NCBI RefSeq assembly: GCF_002706425.1
Contig: NZ_CP017713.1
Coordinates: 372,001-436,000 of the forward strand
DNA from: Loigolactobacillus coryniformis subsp. coryniformis KCTC 3167 = DSM 20001
GTDB lineage: Bacteria; Bacillota; Bacilli; Lactobacillales; Lactobacillaceae
DNA: 64,000 nt
Direction: 5' to 3'
The position numbers were made by a program, and so were the translations under genes. Below, in pieces: positions 37,606 to 47,033 of the stretch (positions within the stretch are counted from its first letter, which is position 1; every line of letters begins with the position of its first letter). Under the pieces are notes generated by a model. That model saw only the letters and a list, made by a program, of their open reading frames with translations, was not told the DNA's origin and made no database searches.

Positions 37606-37800
37606 TATTTAATTTATACTGATGCTATTGCGGCTGATTTATGCTTAAAAATATAAGTAATTATTTTTGGATAAGGGAATAATCAGGTATCTGATGAAAT
37701 AGGTTTATCTTGCACTAAATAGAAATGCTAAGTTAAACTTAGAGTAATGAACAACGTTTACTTATATATCATATTTGTGCGATAAAGCGGGGGTGAATTT

Positions 37801-38556
37801 ATGTTAATTAGTCAGCGGCAGGAAAAGATTTTGGCGGTAGTTAACTCACAGCGTTTCACAACAATCGCCGAGCTAGCTGCGGTGTTATCAGTATCGGATA
37901 TGACGGTGCGGCGTGATTTAGATCAGTTGGCCAGCGCGGGGAAAATTTCTAAGGTTCGTGGCGGTGTACAAAGTGTACAAGCGCTAGCGTTCAATGATTT
38001 ATCAGTGGCACAAAAACAAGATCTGAATTTGCCACAAAAACGGCAAATTGCTAAGGCGGCCGCACGCTACGTTTTATCTGGTGAAACAATTTATCTGGGC
38101 AGTGGCACGACGATCGCGTTGCTAAGTGATTATTTTGAGCAAGATTATTTACGGGTTATTACCAATAGTTTGACGGTTTTTAACTTACTATTAAAACGCC
38201 ATCCGCGCTATGACGTTACGTTGATCGGTGGCAATTTGCGGCAACGTTCTGGTGTGTTTATTGGCGGTATTACCGAAGATACATTGCAACGGTTAAACTT
38301 CGATCGGGCGTTGGTCAGTGCTGACGGCATCGCCGATGGACAGTTAATGGATATCGTAACTGAAGAAGGGCGCAGTCAAGGCATTGCGATGGCACAAGCG
38401 CAAGAACGAATTGTTTTAGCCGATCGAAGTAAACTGGAGCATCGCGCCTTTTATCCTTTCGCCCGTTTACACGATGCGCGTTATTTGATTACCAATGAAT
38501 TATCCGCTAAACAACGGGCTAAATATCAAGATGATACTGAGGTTGTCACGATTTAA
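37801..38556 (+). CDS. DeoR-family transcriptional regulator
   Basis: A 251-residue DeoR/GlpR-type repressor. The N-terminal winged helix includes TTIAELAAVLSVSDMTVRRDLDQLASAGKISKVRGG. The C-terminal sugar-phosphate sensor domain has the family pattern IYLGSGTTIALLSDYF and LTVFNLLLKRHP. It precedes galE by 129 bases in the same direction. Whether it controls galE, a sugar PTS or the glp genes across the insertion elements is not evident. GGGGGTG lies 6 bases before the ATG. Confidence 0.87.
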   Translation: MLISQRQEKILAVVNSQRFTTIAELAAVLSVSDMTVRRDLDQLASAGKISKVRGGVQSVQALAFNDLSVAQKQDLNLPQKRQIAKAAARYVLSGETIYLGSGTTIALLSDYFEQDYLRVITNSLTVFNLLLKRHPRYDVTLIGGNLRQRSGVFIGGITEDTLQRLNFDRALVSADGIADGQLMDIVTEEGRSQGIAMAQAQERIVLADRSKLEHRAFYPFARLHDARYLITNELSAKQRAKYQDDTEVVTI

Positions 38557-38685
38557 TTTTTGCTGCGCCAACTTGTGCTACAATAGGTTCGATAATGCTT
38601 TTGATGTGTGATTCAGTTTTAAAAATAAATCTTAGCTGAAGGCATGTAAGCTAGACATTTCTATGTGAGATAGAGGAGGACAAGT

Positions 38686-39678
38686 ATGGCAATTTTAGTA
38701 GCAGGCGGTGCTGGGTACATTGGCTCGCATATGGTTGATCGGTTGATCGAAAAGGGGCAGGATGTGGTCGTTGTTGATAATTTATCAACGGGTCACAAAG
38801 CAGCCATTCATGAAAAGGCGCGCTTTTATCAAGGTGATACCCGCGATAAGGCTTTTTTGACTAGCGTTTTTGAAAAGGAAAAAATTGATGGTGTGATTCA
38901 TATGGATGCTTTCTCATTGGTTGGTGAATCGATGACTGATCCTTTGAAATATTTTGACAATAATATTTACGGGATGATCGTTTTGCTGGAAGTGATGAAG
39001 GAACAAGGCGTTAAGTACATGGTCTTCTCTTCAACTGCGGCAACTTATGGCGAACCGGAAAATGAATTGATTGCTGAAAGCGATAAGCAAGAACCAATCA
39101 ATCCTTATGGTGAAAGTAAGTTAGCCATGGAGCGGATGATCCGGTGGGCTGATGAAGCCTATGGCATCAAGTTTGTCGCTTTACGTTACTTTAATGCAGC
39201 AGGCGCTAAGGCTGATGGTAGTATCGGTGAAGATCATCATCCGGAAACACACTTGATTCCGATTATTTTACAAGTTGCGGCGGGGCAACGGGACGAATTG
39301 CAGATCTTTGGCGATGATTATAAGACGCCAGATGGCACTAACGTACGCGATTACGTTCACGTCTTAGATTTGGCCGATGCGCATATGTTAGCATTAGAAT
39401 ACTTACAAGCCGGCAACCCGAGCCAAGCGTTCAACCTTGGTTCTTCTACTGGTTTCTCCAACAAACAAATGCTAGAAGCCGCACGTAAAGTAACTGGCAA
39501 GGCGATTCCAGCTAAAATTGCGCCACGCCGCGGCGGTGATCCTGATTCATTAGTTGCGGACAGTCAAAAAGCCCGTAAAGTGTTAGGCTGGCAGCCACAG
39601 TACGATGACGTTGAAGATATTATTCGCACCGCTTGGGCATGGAAACAAAGTCACCCCCAAGGTTACGGTGATAAATAA
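38686..39678 (+). CDS. galE: UDP-glucose 4-epimerase GalE
   Basis: A 330-residue extended short-chain dehydrogenase. The NAD motif GGAGYIGSH is at the start; the catalytic Ser/Tyr/Lys set is in FSSTAATYG and NPYGESK. It interconverts UDP-glucose and UDP-galactose for galactose use and surface polysaccharide synthesis. GAGGAGG precedes the ATG. No other Leloir gene is adjacent. Confidence 0.92.
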   Translation: MAILVAGGAGYIGSHMVDRLIEKGQDVVVVDNLSTGHKAAIHEKARFYQGDTRDKAFLTSVFEKEKIDGVIHMDAFSLVGESMTDPLKYFDNNIYGMIVLLEVMKEQGVKYMVFSSTAATYGEPENELIAESDKQEPINPYGESKLAMERMIRWADEAYGIKFVALRYFNAAGAKADGSIGEDHHPETHLIPIILQVAAGQRDELQIFGDDYKTPDGTNVRDYVHVLDLADAHMLALEYLQAGNPSQAFNLGSSTGFSNKQMLEAARKVTGKAIPAKIAPRRGGDPDSLVADSQKARKVLGWQPQYDDVEDIIRTAWAWKQSHPQGYGDK

Positions 39679-39684
39679 ACTAAT

Positions 39685-39726
39685 AAAAAATGGTCCGCGA
39701 TTTTAACATCGTAGACCATTTTTTTA
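39685..39726. terminator. Bidirectional terminator
   Basis: AAATGGTC...CGAT / ATCG...GACCATTT hairpin with A and T runs, between galE and the convergent FAH-family gene. Confidence 0.87.
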
Positions 39727-40524
39727 TTTCATCGTTAAGTTTAATTGGCCCAAGCCAGTAATTTCACCGGTCACTTGATCGCCGGCCTTTAAGAAAATTT
39801 GTGGTTCATGACCAACGCCAGTTCCGCTTGGCGTACCAGTGAAAATTAAATTACCTGGCTGTAGTTCGACAATGCCGGAAAGATAGCTGATCAACTGTGG
39901 TACGGTAAAAATCAGTTGGCTCAGAGGTGCTTGCTGCATGATTTCACCGTTAACTTTGGTCGTGATCACCGCTTGATCTAGGGAGGCAATTTCATCTGGT
40001 GTCGTTAACCAAGGCCCGATTGGGGCAAAGTTGGCAAAAGATTTACCTAAAGAAAATTGCGGCGGTGTGTTAGCAAATTGGACTGTCCGTTCAGATAAAT
40101 CTTCACCGACCATATAACCAGCAATATGGTCAGTTGCTTGATCGATAGAGATATCGCGGCCAGCTTTACCGATCACAACGACTAATTCAGTTTCCCAATC
40201 TGTTTGTGCACCAGGAATTGTGACGGTTGTTTGCGGTGCTGCTAACGCACTACTGAATTTTGTGAAAATACTCGGCACTTTCGGTAACTCTAAGTGAATC
40301 TCTTTGGAATGGTCGAGGAAATTCATGCCGATTGCAAAGATTTGATTAGTGTTTTGAATCGGCGCCGCCAATTGTGTTGTTGTAAATGATTGTGTCGGTC
40401 CCAGTTGCCAGTGGTCCTGGGTTGCTTTTAAAGCCGCTAGAATCGATGGTTGATTGGTGATCGCGCGTCCAGTAGTGGGACTATCGATCAGAAAAGGGTG
40501 CTGATCTAACATTGCAAGTTTCAT
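39724..40524 (-). CDS. Fumarylacetoacetate hydrolase family protein
   Basis: A 266-residue FAH-superfamily enzyme. The C-terminal domain shows metal-binding acidic residues (DWETELVVVIGKAGRDI), VGEDLSERTVQ, and the end motif IFTGTPSGTGVGHEP. Such enzymes cleave C-C bonds in 2-oxo or acylpyruvate compounds, or decarboxylate oxaloacetate. The exact substrate is not evident. Stands alone on the minus strand. Confidence 0.87.
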   Translation of the reverse strand: MKLAMLDQHPFLIDSPTTGRAITNQPSILAALKATQDHWQLGPTQSFTTTQLAAPIQNTNQIFAIGMNFLDHSKEIHLELPKVPSIFTKFSSALAAPQTTVTIPGAQTDWETELVVVIGKAGRDISIDQATDHIAGYMVGEDLSERTVQFANTPPQFSLGKSFANFAPIGPWLTTPDEIASLDQAVITTKVNGEIMQQAPLSQLIFTVPQLISYLSGIVELQPGNLIFTGTPSGTGVGHEPQIFLKAGDQVTGEITGLGQLNLTMK

Positions 40525-40569
40525 TAGAACATCTCCATTTCACAATAATTATAATGAATTTAGTAACAA

Positions 40570-40594
40570 AAAAGCCCTAAAGCTTAGGGCTTCA
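40570..40594 (-). terminator. Terminator of the unknown two-gene operon
   Basis: AAGCCCTAA-AGC-TTAGGGCTT hairpin; the T-run is on the minus strand. Confidence 0.85.
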
Positions 40595-40614
40595 TTTGCT
40601 GAGATAGGCTCATC

Positions 40615-41676
40615 TTAAACGTTGACTGCTGTTTTCAATGTTTCCTCTAACCATTTACCAAAGAATGGGTAAGTTTTAGATAATTCATAAATTTGGGTGT
40701 CAGCATCAGGATAGTGTAGCGTTAAGGTTTCATCTTGTGAATCGACCGTGATGCCTAATTCTTGTTCGTTAGGCAACTCTAATTGGAAACTACCGACTTG
40801 TGCACCAGTCCGCATCAAAATATTGTTGCCAGATGCGATCACAAATAAGTTATCTAGGCAAGGTAACGTATCAATCGCAACTGCTTCAACTGTCAACGTC
40901 AGGGTTTGGTTCGTCAATTCTGGTAGATGCTGTGCTTCCCAGCTGAAAGTACCACCAGCAGAAACGTGGGGCTTACCAATAGTAGTTACATCATTGCCAG
41001 TTTCATCGACCACGTTGAAGCTCCGAACATCGTAATGACCAATCTCAACATTGATCTTAACCGGTGTGGCTACATTATTGCTAACCTTAAGTGTGGCCGT
41101 GAAAATTTTCGCATCAGGGAACTTCACACCAAAATGTAAGTTATTAACTGGCTGCAAAACGGTCTCTTTTGGCGACAAGAAATGTAAGTCAGCAACGTAT
41201 AATAACTTGATCATTTGCAGTAAGGCGGGGAACATTTTCTCGTTGATCATGTAACCTTGTGCTTCATTATTAATATCGGCTAAAACAGGCAACTCATGCG
41301 CGGTCAAATGCGCCTGCATATGCAAAGCTTGATCGATTGAAAAAAGTAAGTGATTATCGCCGGATTCGTCAGCGTAGTTCACATTGACTGCTGTTCCGTG
41401 TTCTTGCTGTACGACTTGTAACCATAAATGATCTAATAGGGCTGAGTCACCGATCAGTTCATCATCGTTAAAAGCTTCCCATAATTTATCCATGAACAGG
41501 CGGGTGTAGCTAGCACCAAATTCAAAAAGGGCATCATCATTATGGACCCAGTGGGCTTTATCCGTATATAATTGGCGCTTTTGTTGGTACAGGCGGGCGA
41601 GATCAGTTCGGACTTGCTCAATATCAGCAGGAGCTTCGATGACATCGCGTAATTGTGGTTGTTTGAAATTAAGCAT
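40615..41676 (-). CDS. Hypothetical protein, about 353 aa, second gene of unknown operon
   Basis: I do not recognise this protein. The first two-thirds is mixed helix with acidic stretches; residues about 185-345 look like beta-sandwich material (FTATLKVSNNVATPVKINVEIGHYDV...). No signal peptide or membrane segment. AAGGAG lies about 12 bases before ATG 41676; GTG 41688 is also in frame. It overlaps the upstream gene by 8 bases, so the two are translationally coupled and probably act together. Confidence 0.65.
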   Translation of the reverse strand: MLNFKQPQLRDVIEAPADIEQVRTDLARLYQQKRQLYTDKAHWVHNDDALFEFGASYTRLFMDKLWEAFNDDELIGDSALLDHLWLQVVQQEHGTAVNVNYADESGDNHLLFSIDQALHMQAHLTAHELPVLADINNEAQGYMINEKMFPALLQMIKLLYVADLHFLSPKETVLQPVNNLHFGVKFPDAKIFTATLKVSNNVATPVKINVEIGHYDVRSFNVVDETGNDVTTIGKPHVSAGGTFSWEAQHLPELTNQTLTLTVEAVAIDTLPCLDNLFVIASGNNILMRTGAQVGSFQLELPNEQELGITVDSQDETLTLHYPDADTQIYELSKTYPFFGKWLEETLKTAVNV

Positions 41677-42544
41677 TGTCGTCGTCACTCTCCTTTTGAG
41701 CTGCTAATTGTGGATCGGCTGCTAGGCTAGCCATATAGCTATCAGCAATATGCTGTAGTGAATTTTCGAATTGTTGCAATGAACTATATTGGCTGATGAT
41801 TGCTTGATATTCATAGTTAGTAACTGCCGCTTCGACTTGGATCTGGCGCTTTTCTTCGTCGTAACGCGCTTGTGCTTCTGCCCGAGCTGCCTTGAGCTGT
41901 GATTGTAAGCTAGCAACTTCACTGGAGTCAGTTTGACTGCTTTGTGGGGCCGCTTCGTCTTCGGGTTGATCGATGAAATTCTTCATCAAGCCTTTGAAAC
42001 CACCACCACTACGTTCACGACTGCTGCGGGTCAGCGCATCAGGTTCTGCAGCAACTGCTGCTTGTGCTTGTTCCAAACGACTTTGTAAGTGATCAGCTTC
42101 ACTATAAGCTTCATCATGTAAGTTAGCTAAGCGTTTTTTTAAGTAATTTTCTGGATCAGCTGCATAAGTTTCTAGATCAGGTAAGATTTGGCGCTCAGCA
42201 TCGGAATATTGCATGATCTGCCGCGTCCAAACATCGAGCACGCCAAACTGCCGCCGGTGATACCAATCACCGAACATGACAATACCGTCAGCACTGACTT
42301 CGAAAAATGGGATATACGTTTGTAACCATTCAACGAGCCCCTTTTGGAGATAAGCACGCAATTCAGATTGCGCTTGCTTATCGTATGCCAAAATGTAACC
42401 TGGAACTTCGGAGAGGTCAAGCCTTAGTGCATCGGCGGTTGCATCAATTCCACGGTAGAGATCAAGATCAGAGTGGTCTTGCCAAGCCGCCGCAAAATTA
42501 GTAAAAAACCGTTTTTGATAGTCCAAAGATTTTTCAATATCCAC
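41669..42544 (-). CDS. Hypothetical coiled-coil protein, 291 aa, first gene of unknown operon
   Basis: An unrecognised cytosolic protein. Residues 1-150 form an acidic, aromatic-rich domain (FGDWYHRRQFGVLDVWTRQ). Residues 150-260 are Ala/Gln/Glu-rich and predicted coiled coil, interrupted by a linker with SSRERSGGGFKGLMKNF. The tail is strongly acidic (KESDDDNA). It precedes the 353-residue protein gene with an overlap. A structural or scaffolding role would fit the coiled coil, but that is conjecture. Confidence 0.65.
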   Translation of the reverse strand: MDIEKSLDYQKRFFTNFAAAWQDHSDLDLYRGIDATADALRLDLSEVPGYILAYDKQAQSELRAYLQKGLVEWLQTYIPFFEVSADGIVMFGDWYHRRQFGVLDVWTRQIMQYSDAERQILPDLETYAADPENYLKKRLANLHDEAYSEADHLQSRLEQAQAAVAAEPDALTRSSRERSGGGFKGLMKNFIDQPEDEAAPQSSQTDSSEVASLQSQLKAARAEAQARYDEEKRQIQVEAAVTNYEYQAIISQYSSLQQFENSLQHIADSYMASLAADPQLAAQKESDDDNA

Positions 42545-42674
42545 GGAAAAATTCCCCCCAGCGATTTATTTTTGCTCTTGTTACTATTCTACAGCTTTTA
42601 GCGCTATCTTGGAAAGCTTTATATCCTTAAGAAAAGTGTAACAAATTAATTTAAGGAAATTAATTGGACAGTAC

Positions 42675-42706
42675 AAAAAAATCCCGCGAACGAGTCGCGA
42701 GATTTT
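42675..42706 (-). terminator. Terminator of the FMN-binding-like protein gene
   Basis: AAATC-CGCGA / TCGCGAGATTT hairpin with T-run on the minus strand. Confidence 0.85.
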
Positions 42707-42717
42707 CGTGGTTAAAT

Positions 42718-43734
42718 TTATTTGTTGATGGCATCAACGATTGATTGAACGTAACCGTTGGTATCTTCAAGTGTTGCACCAGAAACAACATCAGTCATCT
42801 TGGAATGTGCATTTAAGTCATTCTTCAATTGATCAGCAGTTTTACCAGAAGCGTACTTCGTGATGGCATTAACTGAAGTCATCCGATCTTGTTTAGCTTT
42901 ACCAATCTTCTTCATCAAAGCACTATAGGCTTTATCATTAACTTGTTTTGAAATTAACACTTTGCCTTTAGGATAAGCTTTGCCGAAGTCAGAATTGCTG
43001 TTTGGTACACCTTTGAAGCCTTTTTTAGCAACGAATTGGAATTCATCAATGTTGGCAGCAGCAACTTTATCACCGCTCATTGCAACAGTAGTTACAGCAA
43101 ATGAATCAGTTCCATGAGGTGCTGCTTCAACTTGTTTCAAAGTGATGTTGTCGTCAGTGACATCGATCCCTTTGGTTGCATAACCTTTAGTTGCAGTTTG
43201 TGCGATTGATTTAACGTAGCCGTTAGTATCAGCTAAAGTTGCACCAGAAATAACTTTCTTTTGCATCTTCTTGTTTTTAGCTAAGGCTGTGTTCAGTTGT
43301 GCTGCAGTTTTACCGACGGTGTATTTTTCAATAGCGTCTAATGATTGTAACCGACCTTGGGTTGATTTAGCTTCTTTCTTCATCAAACCACTATAAGCTT
43401 CATCATTAGTTGCTTTAGAAATCAGCATTTGCTTGTTTTTAACACCTTTAGCAAAGCCTTTAGTACTGTTAGGTACTGGGGTCATGCCTTTAGTACCCTT
43501 TTTAACAAATTGAAATTCATCAATATAAGCAGCGACGATCTTGTCACCTTTCATCGCAACAGTTGTTACGGCGAAAGCTTGCTTACCATGAGGTGCAGTA
43601 TCCAATTGTTTCAAGACTACCTGATTATCATCGGTGGCAGCTTTAGCAGCACCGACAGTAGAAAACGTTGCAACTGAGCCGCCCATTAAGACTGCAGCCG
43701 CTAACGTTACAATTTTACGACCTAATTTGTTCAT
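42718..43734 (-). CDS. Secreted protein with two FMN-binding-like repeats
   Basis: A 338-residue exported protein. A signal peptide (MNKLGRKIVTLAAAVLMGG...AKA) has no lipobox cysteine. Two repeats of about 145 residues follow (about 40-182 and 199-338), each with AFAVTTVAM-GDK-AA-IDEFQFV and ending SGATL-DTNGYV-SI. The SGAT element resembles the flavinylation/FMN-binding motif of NqrC/RnfG/PplA-type domains, although the residue two after SGAT is Ala or Glu rather than Thr/Ser. AAAGGAG is 9 bases before ATG 43734. It could be an extracellular flavin carrier; this is an inference from motif and layout. Confidence 0.6.
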   Translation of the reverse strand: MNKLGRKIVTLAAAVLMGGSVATFSTVGAAKAATDDNQVVLKQLDTAPHGKQAFAVTTVAMKGDKIVAAYIDEFQFVKKGTKGMTPVPNSTKGFAKGVKNKQMLISKATNDEAYSGLMKKEAKSTQGRLQSLDAIEKYTVGKTAAQLNTALAKNKKMQKKVISGATLADTNGYVKSIAQTATKGYATKGIDVTDDNITLKQVEAAPHGTDSFAVTTVAMSGDKVAAANIDEFQFVAKKGFKGVPNSNSDFGKAYPKGKVLISKQVNDKAYSALMKKIGKAKQDRMTSVNAITKYASGKTADQLKNDLNAHSKMTDVVSGATLEDTNGYVQSIVDAINK

Positions 43735-43872
43735 CACATCCAGCTCCTTTAGTATGTAAAATTAGAAACGCTTGCTGATAACGTTTCCTGAATGTACGTC
43801 ATTATTGTAGCACGTTGCATGTGATTTGTATAACTATTTTGTAAGTACCAAATTGGATTGTTGGCACGATAA

Positions 43873-43899
43873 TAAAAAATCGCCGGTTAAGGCGATTTT
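43873..43899 (-). terminator. Terminator of the aldo/keto reductase gene
   Basis: AAATCGCC-GGTTAA-GGCGATTT hairpin; T-run on the minus strand. Confidence 0.85.
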
Positions 43900-43903
43900 A
43901 AAG

Positions 43904-44764
43904 TTACCAAGTAATTGTATCGGGATTAGTAGCAACACCAGCAACCCCATGTAGTTGGTCGATTGCAGTCATATCAGCAGCGTTTAATTCGAAGTCAAAT
44001 AACTGGGTATTTTCTTGAATACGTTCGGCATGAACTGACTTTGGTAATGGTAAAAAGCCATGTTGTAATGACCAACGTAAAACGACTTGAGCAACGGTCT
44101 TGTGATATTTTTCTGCAATAGTTTTTAGTTCAGGTACACTGAAAATCTTACCGGTACCTAAGGGACTATAAGCTTCGGATAAAATATTGTGATCGTTGTT
44201 ATAGGCTACAACTTCCGATTGTAAATCGCTTGGATTTAAGAAGATCTGATTGACTTGCGGGGTGACCGTTGCGGTTTTAAGTAATTCCTCTAAATGTTTA
44301 GGCCGAAAATTAGAAACGCCAATCGCTCGTAATTTGCCAGCGGCTTGAGCTTCTTCCATTGCCCGCCACGAACCAGCATTAGCTTCGATCCATTCATCAC
44401 GGAAGGCGATTGGATTAGGCCAGTGAATCAAATACAGGTCTAAGTAGTCTAAGCCAAGATTATTTAATGAAGTATCAATTGCTTTCTGTGTATTCTTGTA
44501 GCCATGATCTTCACCAGTCAATTTGGATGTGACCCATAATTCATCGCGCTTAACGCCACTTTCGCGAATGCCGGCACCCACACTGGTTTCGTTACCGTAG
44601 GCAAAGGCGGTATCGATGTGGCGATAACCTGCCGCAATTGCTGCCTTAACGGATTCTTTGGCGACATCACCATCTGGCGTTTGCCAAGTTCCAAAACCAA
44701 CGATTGGAATTTTTGTACCATTATTTAAAGTAAATGTATCGGTTAATTTAGTTAATTGAACCAA
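43904..44764 (-). CDS. Aldo/keto reductase
   Basis: A 286-residue NAD(P)H-dependent reductase of the AKR superfamily. The catalytic tetrad is visible in DTAFAYGNE (Asp and Tyr), WVTSKL (Lys) and YLIHWP (His); the cofactor end is LPKSVHAERIQEN. The open frame extends to 44926 but a GGAGGG lies 6 bases before TTG 44764, giving LVQLTKLTDTFTLNNGTKIP, the family N-terminus. It probably reduces small aldehydes or ketones. Confidence 0.9.
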   Translation of the reverse strand: MVQLTKLTDTFTLNNGTKIPIVGFGTWQTPDGDVAKESVKAAIAAGYRHIDTAFAYGNETSVGAGIRESGVKRDELWVTSKLTGEDHGYKNTQKAIDTSLNNLGLDYLDLYLIHWPNPIAFRDEWIEANAGSWRAMEEAQAAGKLRAIGVSNFRPKHLEELLKTATVTPQVNQIFLNPSDLQSEVVAYNNDHNILSEAYSPLGTGKIFSVPELKTIAEKYHKTVAQVVLRWSLQHGFLPLPKSVHAERIQENTQLFDFELNAADMTAIDQLHGVAGVATNPDTITW

Positions 44765-44894
44765 AATAATCCCTCCATTTCTATTTATACTATAGCAATA
44801 ATTAACAAAAATGCAGTAACTTTTGTTGTAAAAATAAAATAGGTGCAGCGGATTAATGTTCGACAGGGTGGTTTTAATACTATGCAGATAACAA

Positions 44895-44934
44895 AAAGAT
44901 TGCGGTAAAGAAAAATCCTCTACCACAATCTTTT
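44895..44934 (-). terminator. Terminator of the NADH oxidase gene
   Basis: AAAGATTG-GGTA / TACC-CAATCTTT hairpin with a T-run on the minus strand, 46 bases after the stop codon. Confidence 0.75.
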
Positions 44935-44979
44935 AATACGTCAGCTTATTTGCACAAGACAAATACCGAATAGACTTGA

Positions 44980-46332
44980 TTACTTTTGGCGTTGCGCTTT
45001 TTGAGCCGCAACATTGATGATATTCCATGGACGATCGAAGCCAGGCTGGAAGAAGAAATCAGCGTAGGCAAGGTCATTGATCGTCATTTTACCTTGAATG
45101 GCTAAAGAAATAGCGTTGATATTAGCTGTAACATCTGCTTTCGACATGATTTGTGCACCCAGGACACGGCCATTTTCTGGTGCGTAAGTTAATTTGAATA
45201 AAACTTCTGTGTTACCAGCAGTTTCGGGCACAAATGGTGGCCGATAAGTATCGGTTACAAAGACGGATTTTGTTTCGAGACCGTAATTGTGGGCAGTTCC
45301 TTCTTTGATCCCCGTTGACGCAAACTTATAGTCAAAGACGGATAATGCAGAGGAGCCAGAAACAGCGGGTACCGGATATTTTGCGTCGACTAAGTTTTTG
45401 GCAGCGTAGCGACCTTGCCGCCGCGCATTAGTTGCTAGAGCAATGCGTGCGGATCCATCAGTTGGCGCAAAACGAACTAAGGTCGCATCACCAACAGCAA
45501 AAATGTCAGGTTGGCTCGTACGTAAATACTGATCAATCTTGATCAGCCCTTTTTCGTCAAGTTCAAGGGTATCCTTGAGCCAAGCGGTGTTAGGTTTGAT
45601 ACCAGCAGCTTCAATAACTAAATCAGCTGGATAAGTTGCTTGATCCGTGATGACTTGTGTCACCTGACCATTTTCACCAGCAAAGCGCTGTACCGCTTGG
45701 CCTGCTGCTGGATAAATATTATGGGTCGCCATTTCTTTCGTCAAAATGTCCGTAAATTCAGCATCTAAGTATAAACTGAGTAAACGTGGTAACAAATCAA
45801 TGATCGTGACGTGCTTGCCAGCTTTAGCAAAAACTTCAGCAGCTTCGACGCCAATATAGCCAGAACCGATCACAACAACGTTTTTCACAGTTGGATCAAC
45901 CGTTTTGGCTTTGAGCTTGATGGCCCAATCGCGCCCACGCATAGCATAGATATTAGCTAGATCTTTACCTGGAACGGGAATTTCTGCTGGTACTGCACCA
46001 GCGCTAAGAATTAATTTATCGTATTTCTCGTCACGTTCTGTACCATTGTTATGATTTTGAACATGAACGGTGTGTGCTTGAGGATCGATCGCAGTGATCT
46101 CTTCACGCGTATAAACGGCTACACCTTGTGCCCGCATCTTTTCAGGTGTCGCGTAGCGAACGGAATTAACGTCCTTAACAACACCTTCCAAATAAAGCTG
46201 CATACCACAAGAAAGGAAAGATAGAAAATCACCTTTTTCGTACCATTGGATCTCGGCTGTTGGGTCATTTGCTAGAACTTCACGTACCGCCTCATAGCCA
46301 CCATGTGATGAACCGACGACGATTACTTTCAT
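44980..46332 (-). CDS. nox: NADH oxidase (water-forming type)
   Basis: A 450-residue flavoprotein of the NADH oxidase / NADH peroxidase / CoA-disulfide reductase group. The redox cysteine lies at residue 42 in [13 protein letters not shown], matching Cys42 of lactic acid bacterial Nox. NAD-binding ([20 protein letters not shown]) and FAD-binding ([11 protein letters not shown]) motifs follow. It would regenerate NAD+ with O2; water as the product is inferred from similarity. Single gene with its own promoter region upstream. Confidence 0.9.
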   Translation of the reverse strand: MKVIVVGSSHGGYEAVREVLANDPTAEIQWYEKGDFLSFLSCGMQLYLEGVVKDVNSVRYATPEKMRAQGVAVYTREEITAIDPQAHTVHVQNHNNGTERDEKYDKLILSAGAVPAEIPVPGKDLANIYAMRGRDWAIKLKAKTVDPTVKNVVVIGSGYIGVEAAEVFAKAGKHVTIIDLLPRLLSLYLDAEFTDILTKEMATHNIYPAAGQAVQRFAGENGQVTQVITDQATYPADLVIEAAGIKPNTAWLKDTLELDEKGLIKIDQYLRTSQPDIFAVGDATLVRFAPTDGSARIALATNARRQGRYAAKNLVDAKYPVPAVSGSSALSVFDYKFASTGIKEGTAHNYGLETKSVFVTDTYRPPFVPETAGNTEVLFKLTYAPENGRVLGAQIMSKADVTANINAISLAIQGKMTINDLAYADFFFQPGFDRPWNIINVAAQKAQRQK

Positions 46333-46390
46333 AAAATAAATCAGCCTCCTACGAAATTTTATGTAGTGAAATAAATTCGACTACGCTTTC

Positions 46391-46443
46391 ATTATAAAAC
46401 ATATCGGGCTAAATTAAAACCACTTCTAGATAATAATGATTAT
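46391..46443 (-). promoter_or_regulatory. nox promoter region with Fur/PerR-like dyad
   Basis: A TATAAT -10 (46396-46391 on the minus strand) lies upstream of nox. Just upstream of the expected -35 is ATAAT-AATG-ATTAT (46430-46443), resembling Fur-family (PerR/Fur/Zur) boxes. Oxidative control of nox by PerR would fit, but the match is incomplete. Confidence 0.4.
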
Positions 46444-46612
46444 AAATTTTACACAATGAAAACTATGTCTACAGTGAGATGACCTAACATAGTGGATAGC
46501 CCAATTTTCATAGGAAATAAGTGGTGCCACCATTCAGGTTGAACACACCGCTAATAATGGTCCAAAGATGTCTGCATTTTGATCTTGTTGGGATGGGACT
46601 GGTAGAATACTA
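46444..46612. other. Noncoding region between nox and the Tyr T-box
   Basis: About 170 bases with no convincing frame, hairpin or promoter. I see nothing to annotate in it. Confidence 0.4.
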
Positions 46613-46641
46613 TTGACGATAGTTGGGAAGCGTGATAGGAT
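46613..46641 (+). promoter_or_regulatory. Promoter of the T-box/NhaC unit
   Basis: TTGACG (46613-46618) and TAGGAT (46636-46641) are 17 bases apart; the start point falls a few bases before the T-box leader. Confidence 0.75.
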
Positions 46642-46647
46642 TACAAT

Positions 46648-46877
46648 TAATTTATATCAAGTGAACAAAGCAGGACAAGAAGTAGTTGATTTATCTGGGT
46701 GTCAGGAAGTCGGTGGTTGCTGCGAACCGATCAGGGTAAATTGACCAAATACCGTTCTGGGTTCAAACGGCATCAAGCGTCGATACGCGCTTGTAGAGTG
46801 GAGTTTTATACTCAATTTGGGTGGTACCACGGCGTTTGTCGTCCCTGTTGCAATTTTGCAGCAGGGACTTTTTTTAT
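46648..46877 (+). promoter_or_regulatory. T-box leader, tyrosine specifier
   Basis: A complete T-box. Stem I holds the apical GGTGGTTGCTGCGAACC signature, and the specifier position reads TAC (46750-46752, in CCAAATACCGTT). The T-box sequence GGGTGGTACCACGG is at about 46819-46832, and its TGGT bulge would pair with an ACCA end, as in tRNA-Tyr. The terminator GTCCCTG...CAGGGAC plus T-run spans 46840-46876. Uncharged tRNA-Tyr would allow read-through into the NhaC-type gene. Confidence 0.88.
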
Positions 46878-47033
46878 ACTTTTTTAGAATCGGGGGAAAT
46901 GAGATGCAACAACATTGTGGGGGTAAAGCACGTTATCGCAGCTGTTAAGGGTCTATTTGATGATAAAGTTGATCAGTTGTAAAGCAGCTTGATCTTAGCA
47001 TTAAGGCACCATAATAGTGAATACGAGGAGCGC

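Noticed and set aside
46699-46887. A 62-codon frame in the nox-NhaC gap
   Set aside because: It coincides with the Tyr T-box leader and terminator.
46899-46982. Short frames (14 and 27 codons) between the Tyr T-box terminator and the NhaC gene
   Set aside because: A GGGGGAA precedes an ATG, but the peptides have no recognisable features and T-box control already explains the leader.
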